A program made the translations under genes and the position numbers. Shown here in pieces: positions 1 through 6,371 of a stretch of DNA of 12,612 bases. Positions within the stretch are counted from its first letter, which is position 1; the number at the start of each line of letters is the position of its first letter. Under the pieces are notes generated by a model, which had not been told where the DNA came from, searched no databases, and worked only from the letters and a program-made list of their open reading frames with translations. Source of the DNA: Haloarculaceae archaeon (GTDB lineage: Archaea > Halobacteriota > Halobacteria > Halobacteriales > Haloarculaceae); the NCBI GenBank assembly GCA_028274885.1, contig JAQCMX010000112.1:1-12612 (forward strand), in the 5' to 3' direction.

Positions 1-816
1 GAGGGCTGTCCGATCGAACTCTACGAGACTGTAGCCCGGACGGATCTGCTCTGCTCGACCGGCATGGTCGAACCCCATCAGTACGCGGGCTTTTCGGGCG
101 GCGCGAAGACGGCCGTCGTCGGTGCGGGCGGCGAGTCACAGATCCGGCACACCCACGGTCCAGCGATGCTTGGACGCGATGGGGTGCGGTTGGGGCGGAT
201 CGCGGACAACCCCTTCCGGGCGTTTCTCGACCGCGCGGGTGACGTGGCTGGCGTCGACTTTTGTCTGAACGTCACACACAGTCCCGAAGGGATCCTGGGC
301 GCGAGCGCAGGCGACCACCGGGCTGTCGTTGCCGAACTCGCAGGCACAGCCCGGGAGGCCCTCTCCGTACAGGTCGAGGATGGCTACGACGCCGTCGTCG
401 CGGGGATCGGTGCACCCAAAGACGCAAACCTCTATCAGGCGACACGGGGGGGAACCTACGTGATCCTCGGTGCCCACAACCCACTCCGTGCGGGCGGTCG
501 CGTGATCGTTCCCGCATCGCTGGAGGAAGGGGCCGGCGAGGGGACTGGCGAACAGCGCTTCTACGAGCGTCTTGCGGCCGCCACCGACCCAGGGACGCTC
601 TACGCCGAGATGCAAGACGGCTACGAACCCGGTGCACAGCGTGCCTTCGTCGTTGCGCGCTCGCTCCGGGAGCACGACTTCTGGATCACAAACAGCGCGA
701 ATCCGGCGGTGGTCGAGGAGTGTCTGATGCACGCAGCCGGGACCGTCGAGGAGGCGATCGAACCCGGTAGCCGGGCTCTCGTCGTCCCGGATGCCCTGAA
801 CACGCTGCTCGTTTGA
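1..816 (+). CDS. LarA-like protein (nickel-dependent lactate racemase superfamily, DUF2088), 5' end missing
   Basis: The reading frame is open from base 1 to TGA at 814-816, giving 271 codons of the C-terminal part. The internal ATG at 64 is not the true start, because homologous sequence continues upstream of it. The fragment has the family signature EPHQYAGFSGGAK (codons 24-36). Taking His at codon 26 as LarA His174, Lys at codon 36 and His at codon 52 fall exactly where Lys184 and His200 would be (+10 and +26). In Lactiplantibacillus LarA, Lys184 carries the pyridinium thioamide of the nickel-pincer cofactor and His200 binds nickel. The protein is therefore likely a cytosolic racemase or epimerase of a 2-hydroxy acid. 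The substrate cannot be read from the sequence: the superfamily includes malate and other hydroxyacid enzymes, and the cofactor genes larB, larC and larE are not in the window. The N-terminal domain lies off the left edge. Confidence 0.82.
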   Translation, partial: EGCPIELYETVARTDLLCSTGMVEPHQYAGFSGGAKTAVVGAGGESQIRHTHGPAMLGRDGVRLGRIADNPFRAFLDRAGDVAGVDFCLNVTHSPEGILGASAGDHRAVVAELAGTAREALSVQVEDGYDAVVAGIGAPKDANLYQATRGGTYVILGAHNPLRAGGRVIVPASLEEGAGEGTGEQRFYERLAAATDPGTLYAEMQDGYEPGAQRAFVVARSLREHDFWITNSANPAVVEECLMHAAGTVEEAIEPGSRALVVPDALNTLLV

Positions 817-918
817 CTCCCTGCCGTGGTTGTCGGGCTCGAACCCCGACCCCGAACAGTACAGCTCAGTCTGTGCCGGCACATACTGTCGACCTGCCCC
901 CCATCGATTCTGCCGGTA
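817..918. other. Spacer after the LarA-like gene, with an inverted repeat
   Basis: There is no convincing gene here. GTCGGG (832-837) and CCCGAC (845-850) can form a 6-bp hairpin with a 7-base loop just after the stop codon. No T-tract follows, so it is at best a weak terminator. On the minus strand the loop reads GTTCGAG, which superficially resembles a tRNA T-arm, but the stem does not fit a tRNA. Confidence 0.4.
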
Positions 919-933
919 ATATCATGATATATA
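919..933 (+). promoter_or_regulatory. porA promoter: TATA-like box with an overlapping 12-bp palindrome
   Basis: A local AT-rich island contains the perfect palindrome ATATCATGATAT (919-930). It runs into a TATATA box (928-933). Transcription would begin about 25 bases further on, near 955-960, leaving a leader of about 60 bases before the ATG at 1019. A second TATA-like stretch, CTTTAGT (956-962), is a weaker alternative. A symmetrical sequence touching the TATA box is where a repressor or an Lrp-type regulator would bind, but the identity of any regulator is inferred. Confidence 0.5.
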
Positions 934-988
934 CCGAATGTCATATGGTAGCAAGCCTTTAGTCCGAACCCCTCCTTTCGTTGACTAT

Positions 989-1017
989 GGTACCAACACC
1001 GGATCGGAGGCGGTACC
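989..1017 (+). promoter_or_regulatory. porA ribosome binding site inside a possible leader hairpin
   Basis: GGAGG at 1006-1010 lies 8 bases before the ATG at 1019 and is one of the best Shine-Dalgarno matches in the window. It supports 1019, not the in-frame ATG at 938, as the porA start. Two copies of the self-complementary hexamer GGTACC (989-994 and 1012-1017) flank it. They could pair into a 6-bp stem with the Shine-Dalgarno sequence in a 17-base loop. Whether this affects translation is unknown. Confidence 0.5.
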
Positions 1018-1018
1018 G

Positions 1019-2917
1019 ATGACAGAGAGGAGTCTAATGTGGCGCATTGCGGGTGGGTCGGGTGACGGTATCGACTCCACGAGTCAGAACTTCGCGAAAG
1101 CGCTGATGCGGTCGGGACTGCACGTGTTCACCCACCGTCACTACCCGTCACGGATCAGGGGGGGACACACGTACGTCGAGGTGCGTGCCGACTCGGAGCC
1201 TGTCAGATCACGCGGTGACGGATTCAACTTTTTACTTGCGCTGGGGGATAGCTTCGCTCGCAGTCCGGACGAGGACGCCTATTATGACAACGAGGAACTC
1301 AAGCCGCTGGTCGAACACTTCGACGACCTGAACGAGGGGGGTGTTCTCGTTTACGACAGTGGGTTCGCCGACGAGGAGGATATCGAGGCGGTCGGGCTCC
1401 ACGAGAGAGCCGAGGCCGAGGGGTGGCACGTCTATCCCGTGGATCTGCGGGCGATCGCCCGCGAACACGGCAGAGAGGTGATGCGAAACACCGCCGGCGT
1501 CGGGGCAACGGCGGCGCTGCTGGGGATGGACACGAGCTACTTTGAGGGGCTGATCGAGGGGGCCATGAGCGGCGAGGTGATGGAAGCGAATCTGACGATC
1601 CTGGACCAGGCCTACCAGGCCGCACTGGAGTTCGAGTTCACACATGACCTGCGTGTCCCCGATGGAACCCACGAACAGGAGCAGGCACTCGTGTCCGGGA
1701 GCAACGCAATCGCCTACGGGGCTCTCGACGCCGGCTGTCGGTTCATCTCAGGCTACCCGATGACGCCCTGGACGGATGTGTTCACGATCATGTCCCAGAA
1801 TCTCCCCAATTTCGGGGGGATATCGGAGCAGGTCGAAGACGAGATTGCGGCCGCCTCGCTCGCAATCGGTGCCTCCCACACGGGGGTGAAGGCGATGTCC
1901 GGTTCCTCGGGCGGCGGGTTCGCACTCATGAGCGAGCCCCTGGGGCTTGCCGAGATGACGGAGACGCCTGTCGTGTTGGTCGAGGCGATGCGGGCAGGTC
2001 CCTCGACCGGGCTGCCGACCAAGACTGAACAGGCCGACCTCGAACACGTCCTGTACACCAGTCAGGGGGACTCCTCGCGGGTCGTTACCGCGCCAGGAAA
2101 CCAGTTCGAGGCCTACGAGCAGACGCGCGAACTGTTCCGGATCGCCTACGAGTACAACCTCCCGGCTATCCTGCTGTACGACCAGAAACTGGGTGGCGAG
2201 ATGCGAACCGTTCCGGCGTCGTTTTTCGACCGGGAGCCGGATCCGGCACCGGGGGCGGTCCTGACCGAGGACGAACTGTCCGAGGCGGCACACGACGCCG
2301 CCGGGAAGTACAAGCGGTACGCGACCGACGGGGCGGAAGACGGTGTCAACCCCCGCTCGGTCCCTGGACAGAAGGGCGGACGGCACCTGACTACCGGCAA
2401 CGAGTCGATGGCCGTTGGTCACATCAGCGAGGACCCGGACAATCGGAACGCGCAGGTGGACCGCCGATTGCGCAAACTCGACGCGATCAGGACCGAACTC
2501 GACGAACAGGAGACCTCCCACCAGACCGCCCACGGGCCGCCCGAGGCCACGCACGGGCTGTTGACGTGGGGCAGCAACCAGGATACTGTCTTCGAGGCCG
2601 TCGACCGGCTCAATGCCCGTGGTCACGAGGTAAAAGCGCTCGGCGTCAGCGACCTCATGCCCTATCCGGAACTGGAGGTCGAAGCGTTCCTCGAAAGCGT
2701 CGAAGCGTGTCTCGTCGTCGAGATGAACGCGACGGCACAGTTTCGCGGGCTCACACAGAAGGAACTCGGTCGGTTCGGTCCCAAACTGTCGAGCCTCCTG
2801 AAATACGACGGGGAACCGTTCGAACCCGGGGAGATAATTGACGGGTTCGAGGCCAACGTCGAACAGACGGGACCGCCGACCGGGAACATCAAACTGGTCC
2901 CCGGGGCCGGGGATTGA
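1019..2917 (+). CDS. porA: Pyruvate:ferredoxin oxidoreductase, fused gamma-alpha subunit PorA
   Basis: With PorB it oxidises pyruvate to acetyl-CoA and CO2 and passes two electrons to ferredoxin in the cytoplasm, replacing pyruvate dehydrogenase in haloarchaea. The 632-aa product, close to the roughly 630 aa of known haloarchaeal PorA, has three parts. A gamma domain spans about 5-200 (GGSGDG 12-17, RIRGGHTY 45-52). A pyrimidine-binding alpha domain spans about 223-430 (SGSNAIAYGAL from 226, QVEDEIAAAS 271-280, GPSTGLPTKTEQADL 327-341). A C-terminal domain spans about 510-610. The start at 1019 is chosen from the GGAGG site, from homology beginning at MWRIAGG, and because the ATG at 938 lies only 5 bases past the TATA box. 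As I recall, the segments FAKALMRSGLHVFTHRHYPS and GPSTGLPT match haloarchaeal PorA, whereas KorA (2-oxoglutarate) reads GGEAGDGIDSTGKIFAQAL. It is the first gene of an operon with the micro-ORF and porB. Confidence 0.92.
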   Translation: MTERSLMWRIAGGSGDGIDSTSQNFAKALMRSGLHVFTHRHYPSRIRGGHTYVEVRADSEPVRSRGDGFNFLLALGDSFARSPDEDAYYDNEELKPLVEHFDDLNEGGVLVYDSGFADEEDIEAVGLHERAEAEGWHVYPVDLRAIAREHGREVMRNTAGVGATAALLGMDTSYFEGLIEGAMSGEVMEANLTILDQAYQAALEFEFTHDLRVPDGTHEQEQALVSGSNAIAYGALDAGCRFISGYPMTPWTDVFTIMSQNLPNFGGISEQVEDEIAAASLAIGASHTGVKAMSGSSGGGFALMSEPLGLAEMTETPVVLVEAMRAGPSTGLPTKTEQADLEHVLYTSQGDSSRVVTAPGNQFEAYEQTRELFRIAYEYNLPAILLYDQKLGGEMRTVPASFFDREPDPAPGAVLTEDELSEAAHDAAGKYKRYATDGAEDGVNPRSVPGQKGGRHLTTGNESMAVGHISEDPDNRNAQVDRRLRKLDAIRTELDEQETSHQTAHGPPEATHGLLTWGSNQDTVFEAVDRLNARGHEVKALGVSDLMPYPELEVEAFLESVEACLVVEMNATAQFRGLTQKELGRFGPKLSSLLKYDGEPFEPGEIIDGFEANVEQTGPPTGNIKLVPGAGD

Positions 2918-2918
2918 G

Positions 2919-3026
2919 ATGGACGACCACACACCGACCGAACGGAGCGAACCGACACGATGCAAGCACAGCCACATCGCGCATCCGAACCACGACAGCA
3001 CGAACACACGAGGTGAGTACAGATGA
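2919..3026 (+). CDS. Possible 35-aa micro-protein between porA and porB
   Basis: An ATG one base after the porA stop (TGA-G-ATG) opens a 35-codon frame. Its TGA overlaps the porB start as ATGA at 3023-3026. Both junctions have the tight coupling typical of translated operon genes, so the frame fills the 105-base gap exactly. The product begins MDDHTPTERSEP and is hydrophilic, with one Cys and five His, four of them clustered with the Cys in CKHSHIAHPNH, and no membrane segment. I do not recognise it. It could be a real small subunit or assembly factor, a coupling ORF that delivers ribosomes to porB, or a chance open frame. The nearest upstream purine-rich stretch (GGGGCCGGGGATTGAG) is only a loose Shine-Dalgarno match. 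Confidence 0.4.
   Translation: MDDHTPTERSEPTRCKHSHIAHPNHDSTNTRGEYR
3010..3016 (+). promoter_or_regulatory. porB ribosome binding site
   Basis: GAGGTGA at 3010-3016 is complementary to the 16S rRNA 3' end and lies 6 bases before the ATG at 3023. It fixes the porB start and supports translation from an internal position of a polycistronic por transcript. Confidence 0.65.
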
Positions 3027-3961
3027 CAGCATTTTCAGCGATCGGAGAGGAACGGGAGATAGACAGACACGAGTTCACGCCCGAGGTCGAACCACAGCCG
3101 ACGTGGTGTCCCGGTTGCGGGGACTTTGCGGTTCTCAAGGCACTCAAGCAGGCGATGCCGGAGGTCGGGCGTTCCCCGGAGGAGGTCCTGCTCGTGACCG
3201 GCATCGGCTGCTCTGGCAAACTCTCGAGTTACTTCGAGAGTTACGGCTACCACGCCATCCACGGGCGGTCGCTGCCGATCGCCCGGGCGGCGAAACTGGC
3301 GAACCCGGGTCTCGAGGTCGTGGCCGCCGGCGGCGACGGTGACGGCTACGGGATCGGGGCAAACCACTTCATGCACACCGCCCGCGAGAACCACGACATG
3401 ACCTACATCGTCTTCAACAACGAAATTTTCGGCCTGACGAAAGGTCAGACCTCGCCCACGAGTCCAAAAGGACACAAATCGAAAACGCAACCCCACGGGA
3501 GTGCAAAGGATCCAGTCCGACCGATGTCGCTGTCGCTGGCGTCCGGCGCGTCCTACATCGCACGGACGGCCGCCGTCAATCCGCGCCAGGCCAAGGAGAT
3601 CCTCGTCGAGGCGATCCGACACGACGGGTTCGCGCACGTGGACTTTCTCACGCAGTGTCCGACCTGGAACAAAGACGCAAAGGAGTACGTTCCATACACC
3701 GACGTTCAGGACGACGACGAGTTCGATTTCGACGTCACTGACCGTCGGGAGGCGGCCGAAGCGATGTACGATGCCGAGTCGCGCCTCTACGAGGGGGAGG
3801 TGTTGACCGGTCGTTTCTACAGACAGAGGAATCGACTCCCCTACGATGAGGAAAAACAGGCGACCGGCGAGATGCCCTCAGAGCCACTCGCTGAGCGGTA
3901 TTTTGATGAGGATGCGGAGTGGGAACGGGCCGCAGACGAACTCATCTCCCGACACACGTGA
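3023..3961 (+). CDS. porB: Pyruvate:ferredoxin oxidoreductase beta subunit PorB
   Basis: This is the TPP- and iron-sulfur-binding half of the enzyme. The 312-aa length equals that of known haloarchaeal PorB and exceeds the roughly 288 aa of KorB. Cys29 and Cys32 (PTWCPGCGD), Cys63 (GIGCSG) and Cys211 (TQCPTW) are the expected ligands of the single [4Fe-4S] cluster. The TPP/Mg motif runs from GDGDG (104-108) to NN (132-133). The stretch FGLTKGQTSPTSPKGHKSKT follows it, as in other PorB proteins I recall. The start at 3023 has a good GAGGTGA site. The gene is co-transcribed with porA and overlaps the preceding micro-ORF by 4 bases. I see no strong terminator after it. The spacer to lrpA1 is 123 bases and contains a separate promoter. 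Confidence 0.93.
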   Translation: MTAFSAIGEEREIDRHEFTPEVEPQPTWCPGCGDFAVLKALKQAMPEVGRSPEEVLLVTGIGCSGKLSSYFESYGYHAIHGRSLPIARAAKLANPGLEVVAAGGDGDGYGIGANHFMHTARENHDMTYIVFNNEIFGLTKGQTSPTSPKGHKSKTQPHGSAKDPVRPMSLSLASGASYIARTAAVNPRQAKEILVEAIRHDGFAHVDFLTQCPTWNKDAKEYVPYTDVQDDDEFDFDVTDRREAAEAMYDAESRLYEGEVLTGRFYRQRNRLPYDEEKQATGEMPSEPLAERYFDEDAEWERAADELISRHT

Positions 3962-4042
3962 GCCACGACACCCTGGACCGACGGTCTGCGAGACACGGCC
4001 GGGACCAGCGGATAGATTCGTCGGTACCGAGGTGGGCTTTTC

Positions 4043-4061
4043 ATCTTCGGAAGATATTTTT
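4043..4061 (+). promoter_or_regulatory. lrpA1 promoter overlapped by an inverted repeat (possible operator)
   Basis: ATCTTC-G-GAAGAT (4043-4055) is a perfect 6-bp inverted repeat with a 1-base spacer. It abuts and overlaps the TATA-like TATTTTT (4055-4061), centred 27 bases before the ATG at 4085, which predicts a leaderless transcript. The dyad covers the TFB/TBP landing site, the usual position for archaeal autorepression. Autoregulation by LrpA1 is an inference. Confidence 0.5.
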
Positions 4062-4084
4062 CCGGTGAGAAAAAACAATCGGGT

Positions 4085-4513
4085 ATGAGTGTCGAGGGAA
4101 CCGAACAACGTATTTTATCTGTTCTCGAAGAGGATGCCCAGGCGTCCTATGCCGAGATTGCAGAGCGAGCGGAGGTTTCGAAACCGACCGTTCGAAAGTA
4201 CATCGAGAAACTCGAAGAGGAGGGGGTGATTGTGGGCTACTCGGCGGACGTGGATCCGAAGAAACTCTCGGGACAGTCAATCGCAATTGTAGGCGTCGAT
4301 GTCGAGAGCGAACGTTACGTCGCAGTCACACCGAAGCTCAAGAACCTGGACGCAATCGAGAAACTCTACACCTCGAGTGGCGATCACACCCTGATGGCGG
4401 AGGTCCGTGCCAGCAACGGGGACGAACTCGGCCGGATCATCAACGAGGGGATCATGCAGGTCGAAGGTGTCAGCGCCGCCCATCCCTCGTTCCTGCAGGA
4501 ACGACTCAAATAG
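4085..4513 (+). CDS. lrpA1: Lrp/AsnC family transcription regulator LrpA1
   Basis: The 142-aa product has the standard Lrp plan. An N-terminal winged helix-turn-helix spans about 4-55 (SYAEIAERAEVSKPTVRKYI, 21-40), and a RAM amino-acid-binding and oligomerisation domain spans about 65-135 (IAIVGVDVE, then SGDHTLMAEV and GRIINEGIMQVEGV). Lrp proteins bind DNA as dimers or octamers and respond to small effectors, often amino acids. The symbol comes from resemblance to, and shared neighbourhood with, Halobacterium salinarum lrpA1 (OE2621R), which from memory lies beside porAB and was linked to amino-acid-dependent control of an aspartate aminotransferase gene. The start is set by the TATA box 27 bases upstream and no Shine-Dalgarno site. 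It has its own promoter but the same direction as porAB, so some read-through is possible. The family call is firm. The exact orthology is likely but rests on recall. Confidence 0.85.
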   Translation: MSVEGTEQRILSVLEEDAQASYAEIAERAEVSKPTVRKYIEKLEEEGVIVGYSADVDPKKLSGQSIAIVGVDVESERYVAVTPKLKNLDAIEKLYTSSGDHTLMAEVRASNGDELGRIINEGIMQVEGVSAAHPSFLQERLK

Positions 4514-4535
4514 GTACTGGGACAGATACCGGGCC

Positions 4536-4542
4536 TTTTAGA
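4536..4542 (+). promoter_or_regulatory. TATA-like box of the TrkA-N/DHH gene
   Basis: TTTTAGA at 4536-4542 is centred about 26 bases before the ATG at 4565, the haloarchaeal spacing for a leaderless transcript. The box favours ATG 4565 over the in-frame GTG at 4547, which would lie too close to the box to be in the mRNA. Confidence 0.5.
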
Positions 4543-4564
4543 TGGTGTGTCCACCAGCATTGGT

Positions 4565-6277
4565 ATGATCACTCGGCTGGTCGTTGGGGGGTCGTCGCTT
4601 GGCCAGCAACTTGTCGAAACGCTCGCCGAGCGCCGCGGTTCGACCCAGATGCTCGCCACCGACAGACGCTTGATCGAGCAGCTCCGTGAACGAGATATTC
4701 CGGTCGAGTCGGGCGATCCCACGGACCCCGAGACACTCGGGTCGATCGGTATGGTGGATCTTGTCGTCGTGGCAGCGGACGACTTCGAACGGAACCGCGA
4801 ACTCGCGCGGGCAGCCCGGGAGGCATTTCCTGCCACATATATCGTTGCTTACGCCGGCGAGACGGCGCCGAGCGATCCACATCCACCACTTGAGGAGTAT
4901 GCCGACGTCGTGATCGATCCGATCCCTATCGTCGCCGAGCATACTATAAATCGGGTTACTGAGCGGAGCCGCCGCGTGCGCCAACTCCGGTCCGTACTCG
5001 GCGAAATCGAATCGCTCGCGATCGTGACCCACGACAACCCGGATCCCGACGCCATCGCCAGCGGGGTTGCACTCAAACGGCTCGCGGAGGCAGCAGGCTG
5101 TTCTGTGCAGGTCTGCTATTTCGGGAACATCACTCACCAGCAGAATCTCGCGTTCGTCAATCTCCTCGATCTCGAGTTGCGCAACCTCGATTCGGCGGGC
5201 GCGTTGTCGGAGTTCGACGGGGTCGCGCTGGTTGACCACTCCAGCCCAGGCGTCAACGATCAGCTTCCGGCGGACACGCCGATCGACATCGTCATCGATC
5301 ACCATCCCCCAAAAGCCTCGATCGACGCCCAGTTCGTCGATCTGCGAAGCGACGTTGGTGCGACCAGTACCATTCTCGTGGAATATGCCCAGCGGTCCGG
5401 GATCACGCTCGAAGCGGAGCTAGCGACGGCCCTGCTTTTTGGGATTTACGTCGACACACAGTCGTTTCGGCGTCAGGTTTCGGTGGCCGATTTTCAGGCT
5501 GCCGGGGTGTTGGCCGCGAGTGCAGACTTTGAGGTGCTCAAGCGTATCGAATCCCCGAGCCTGACCTCACAGACACTCGACACCGTCGCGCGAGCGATCC
5601 GGAACCGTCACGTCGAGGGAACGTTTCTCATGAGTTGTGTCGGCCAGATCGCCGAGCGTGACGCGCTCGCACAGGCAGCAGACCGGCTTCTCAGTCTCGA
5701 ACAGATCGCTACCGTTCTCGTCTACGGGTTCAGGGAGGGAACGATCTACGTCTCGGCGCGGTCACGAGGCACTGATCTCGACCTCGGCGAGACACTCAGA
5801 GACGCGTTCGGTCAGATCGGAAGCGCCGGCGGTCACGTCGACATGGCAGGCGGACAGATCGATCTCGGCGTTCTCGACGCGGTCGACGAGCAGACGAACT
5901 CGCTTCGCGCGGTCGTCGAGGAGGTGATCGAAGCCCGATTTTTTGATGCTGTCGAGGCACGGGTCGTGCCCTCGACCCCGACCGATCTCACGAGGGAGAC
6001 GATCACCGAGAGATACCTCGAACCGGACGCAGCGCCCGAAGACAGCGCAGTACTCGACGGTATCCTGGAGGAGACCGATTTGGGGCCTCTTGCCGACGAG
6101 TATCCGCCAGATGCGGCCGCCAGCCACCCGACCTCTACCGAACGGACCGAGCCCGCTGAAGACCCCACGGCCGAATCAGACGACGACACCGACACCGGCC
6201 CCCGTGAGGGAACCGTTCCGGCCGAAGACTCGGACGGGGAAAACGACAGCCCGCCGGCCGACACCTCTGATACGTGA
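4565..6277 (+). CDS. TrkA-N-like/DHH-DHHA1 phosphoesterase (NrnA/RecJ-like superfamily)
   Basis: The 570-aa protein has an N-terminal Rossmann-like TrkA-N (RCK_N) region, about 1-140 (MITRLVVGGSSLGQQL). A DHH phosphoesterase domain follows, about 148-340. Its metal motifs are THDNPDPDAIASG (155-167), VDHSSPG (223-229), IDHHPP (244-249) and IYVDTQS (294-300). A DHHA1 domain with GGHVDMAGG (422-430) comes next, then an acidic, Pro/Thr-rich disordered tail from about 515. DHH/DHHA1 proteins of this class cleave short oligonucleotides, pAp or cyclic dinucleotides in a Mn-dependent way. Asp162, Asp224 and His246-His247 appear intact, so activity is expected, but the substrate is unknown. The usual GxGxxG loop is GGSSLG. 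It carries Asp33 at the end of strand 2, where RCK domains use an acidic residue for NAD ribose. There is no membrane segment, so it is not itself a transporter. Start 4565 is chosen from the promoter. Confidence 0.85.
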   Translation: MITRLVVGGSSLGQQLVETLAERRGSTQMLATDRRLIEQLRERDIPVESGDPTDPETLGSIGMVDLVVVAADDFERNRELARAAREAFPATYIVAYAGETAPSDPHPPLEEYADVVIDPIPIVAEHTINRVTERSRRVRQLRSVLGEIESLAIVTHDNPDPDAIASGVALKRLAEAAGCSVQVCYFGNITHQQNLAFVNLLDLELRNLDSAGALSEFDGVALVDHSSPGVNDQLPADTPIDIVIDHHPPKASIDAQFVDLRSDVGATSTILVEYAQRSGITLEAELATALLFGIYVDTQSFRRQVSVADFQAAGVLAASADFEVLKRIESPSLTSQTLDTVARAIRNRHVEGTFLMSCVGQIAERDALAQAADRLLSLEQIATVLVYGFREGTIYVSARSRGTDLDLGETLRDAFGQIGSAGGHVDMAGGQIDLGVLDAVDEQTNSLRAVVEEVIEARFFDAVEARVVPSTPTDLTRETITERYLEPDAAPEDSAVLDGILEETDLGPLADEYPPDAAASHPTSTERTEPAEDPTAESDDDTDTGPREGTVPAEDSDGENDSPPADTSDT

Positions 6278-6323
6278 TGCCCCGGAGCGAAACCGCATGA
6301 ACGGACTCCCCGGAGGGTTGGCT

Positions 6324-6345
6324 CCCGAGTAGTCGGGGGGTTTTT
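6324..6345 (+). terminator. Hairpin plus T-tract after the DHH gene
   Basis: CCCGA (6324-6328), a GTAG loop and TCGGG (6333-6337), then GGG and TTTTT (6341-6345), form a short stem followed by a T-run 47 bases after the DHH stop. The same T-run lies 27-31 bases before the next ATG (6372), so it could also serve as a poor TATA element for the CBS gene. Confidence 0.5.
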
Positions 6346-6371
6346 GACCTGACCATCCCTGTTTTCGCACA

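Noticed and set aside
832..850. Minus-strand tRNA T-arm-like hairpin (GTTCGAG loop)
   Set aside because: With the loop placed as TTCGAGC the 5-bp stem breaks at the third pair, and no acceptor, D-arm or anticodon arm is found around it.
136..882. 248-codon minus-strand open frame opposite the LarA-like gene
   Set aside because: It is an antisense frame kept open by GC-rich codon bias; the plus strand carries recognisable LarA motifs.
938..1018. In-frame N-terminal extension of PorA from ATG 938
   Set aside because: It starts only 5 bases after the TATA box, the extension has no PorA-like residues, and a good Shine-Dalgarno site precedes the ATG at 1019.
1748..3007. 419-codon minus-strand open frame opposite porA
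   Set aside because: Antisense shadow of porA with low-complexity Arg/Val/Gly content and no recognised domain.
1019..3961. KorAB (2-oxoglutarate:ferredoxin oxidoreductase) as the identity of the pair
   Set aside because: Subunit lengths (632 and 312 aa) and remembered segment patterns match haloarchaeal PorA/PorB. KorA has GGEAGDGIDSTGKIFAQAL and KorB is shorter. A phylogenetic tree would settle it.
4547..4564. GTG 4547 as start of the TrkA-N/DHH protein
   Set aside because: It lies about 8 bases from the TATA-like box and would be outside a transcript starting near 4563; ATG 4565 fits a leaderless start.
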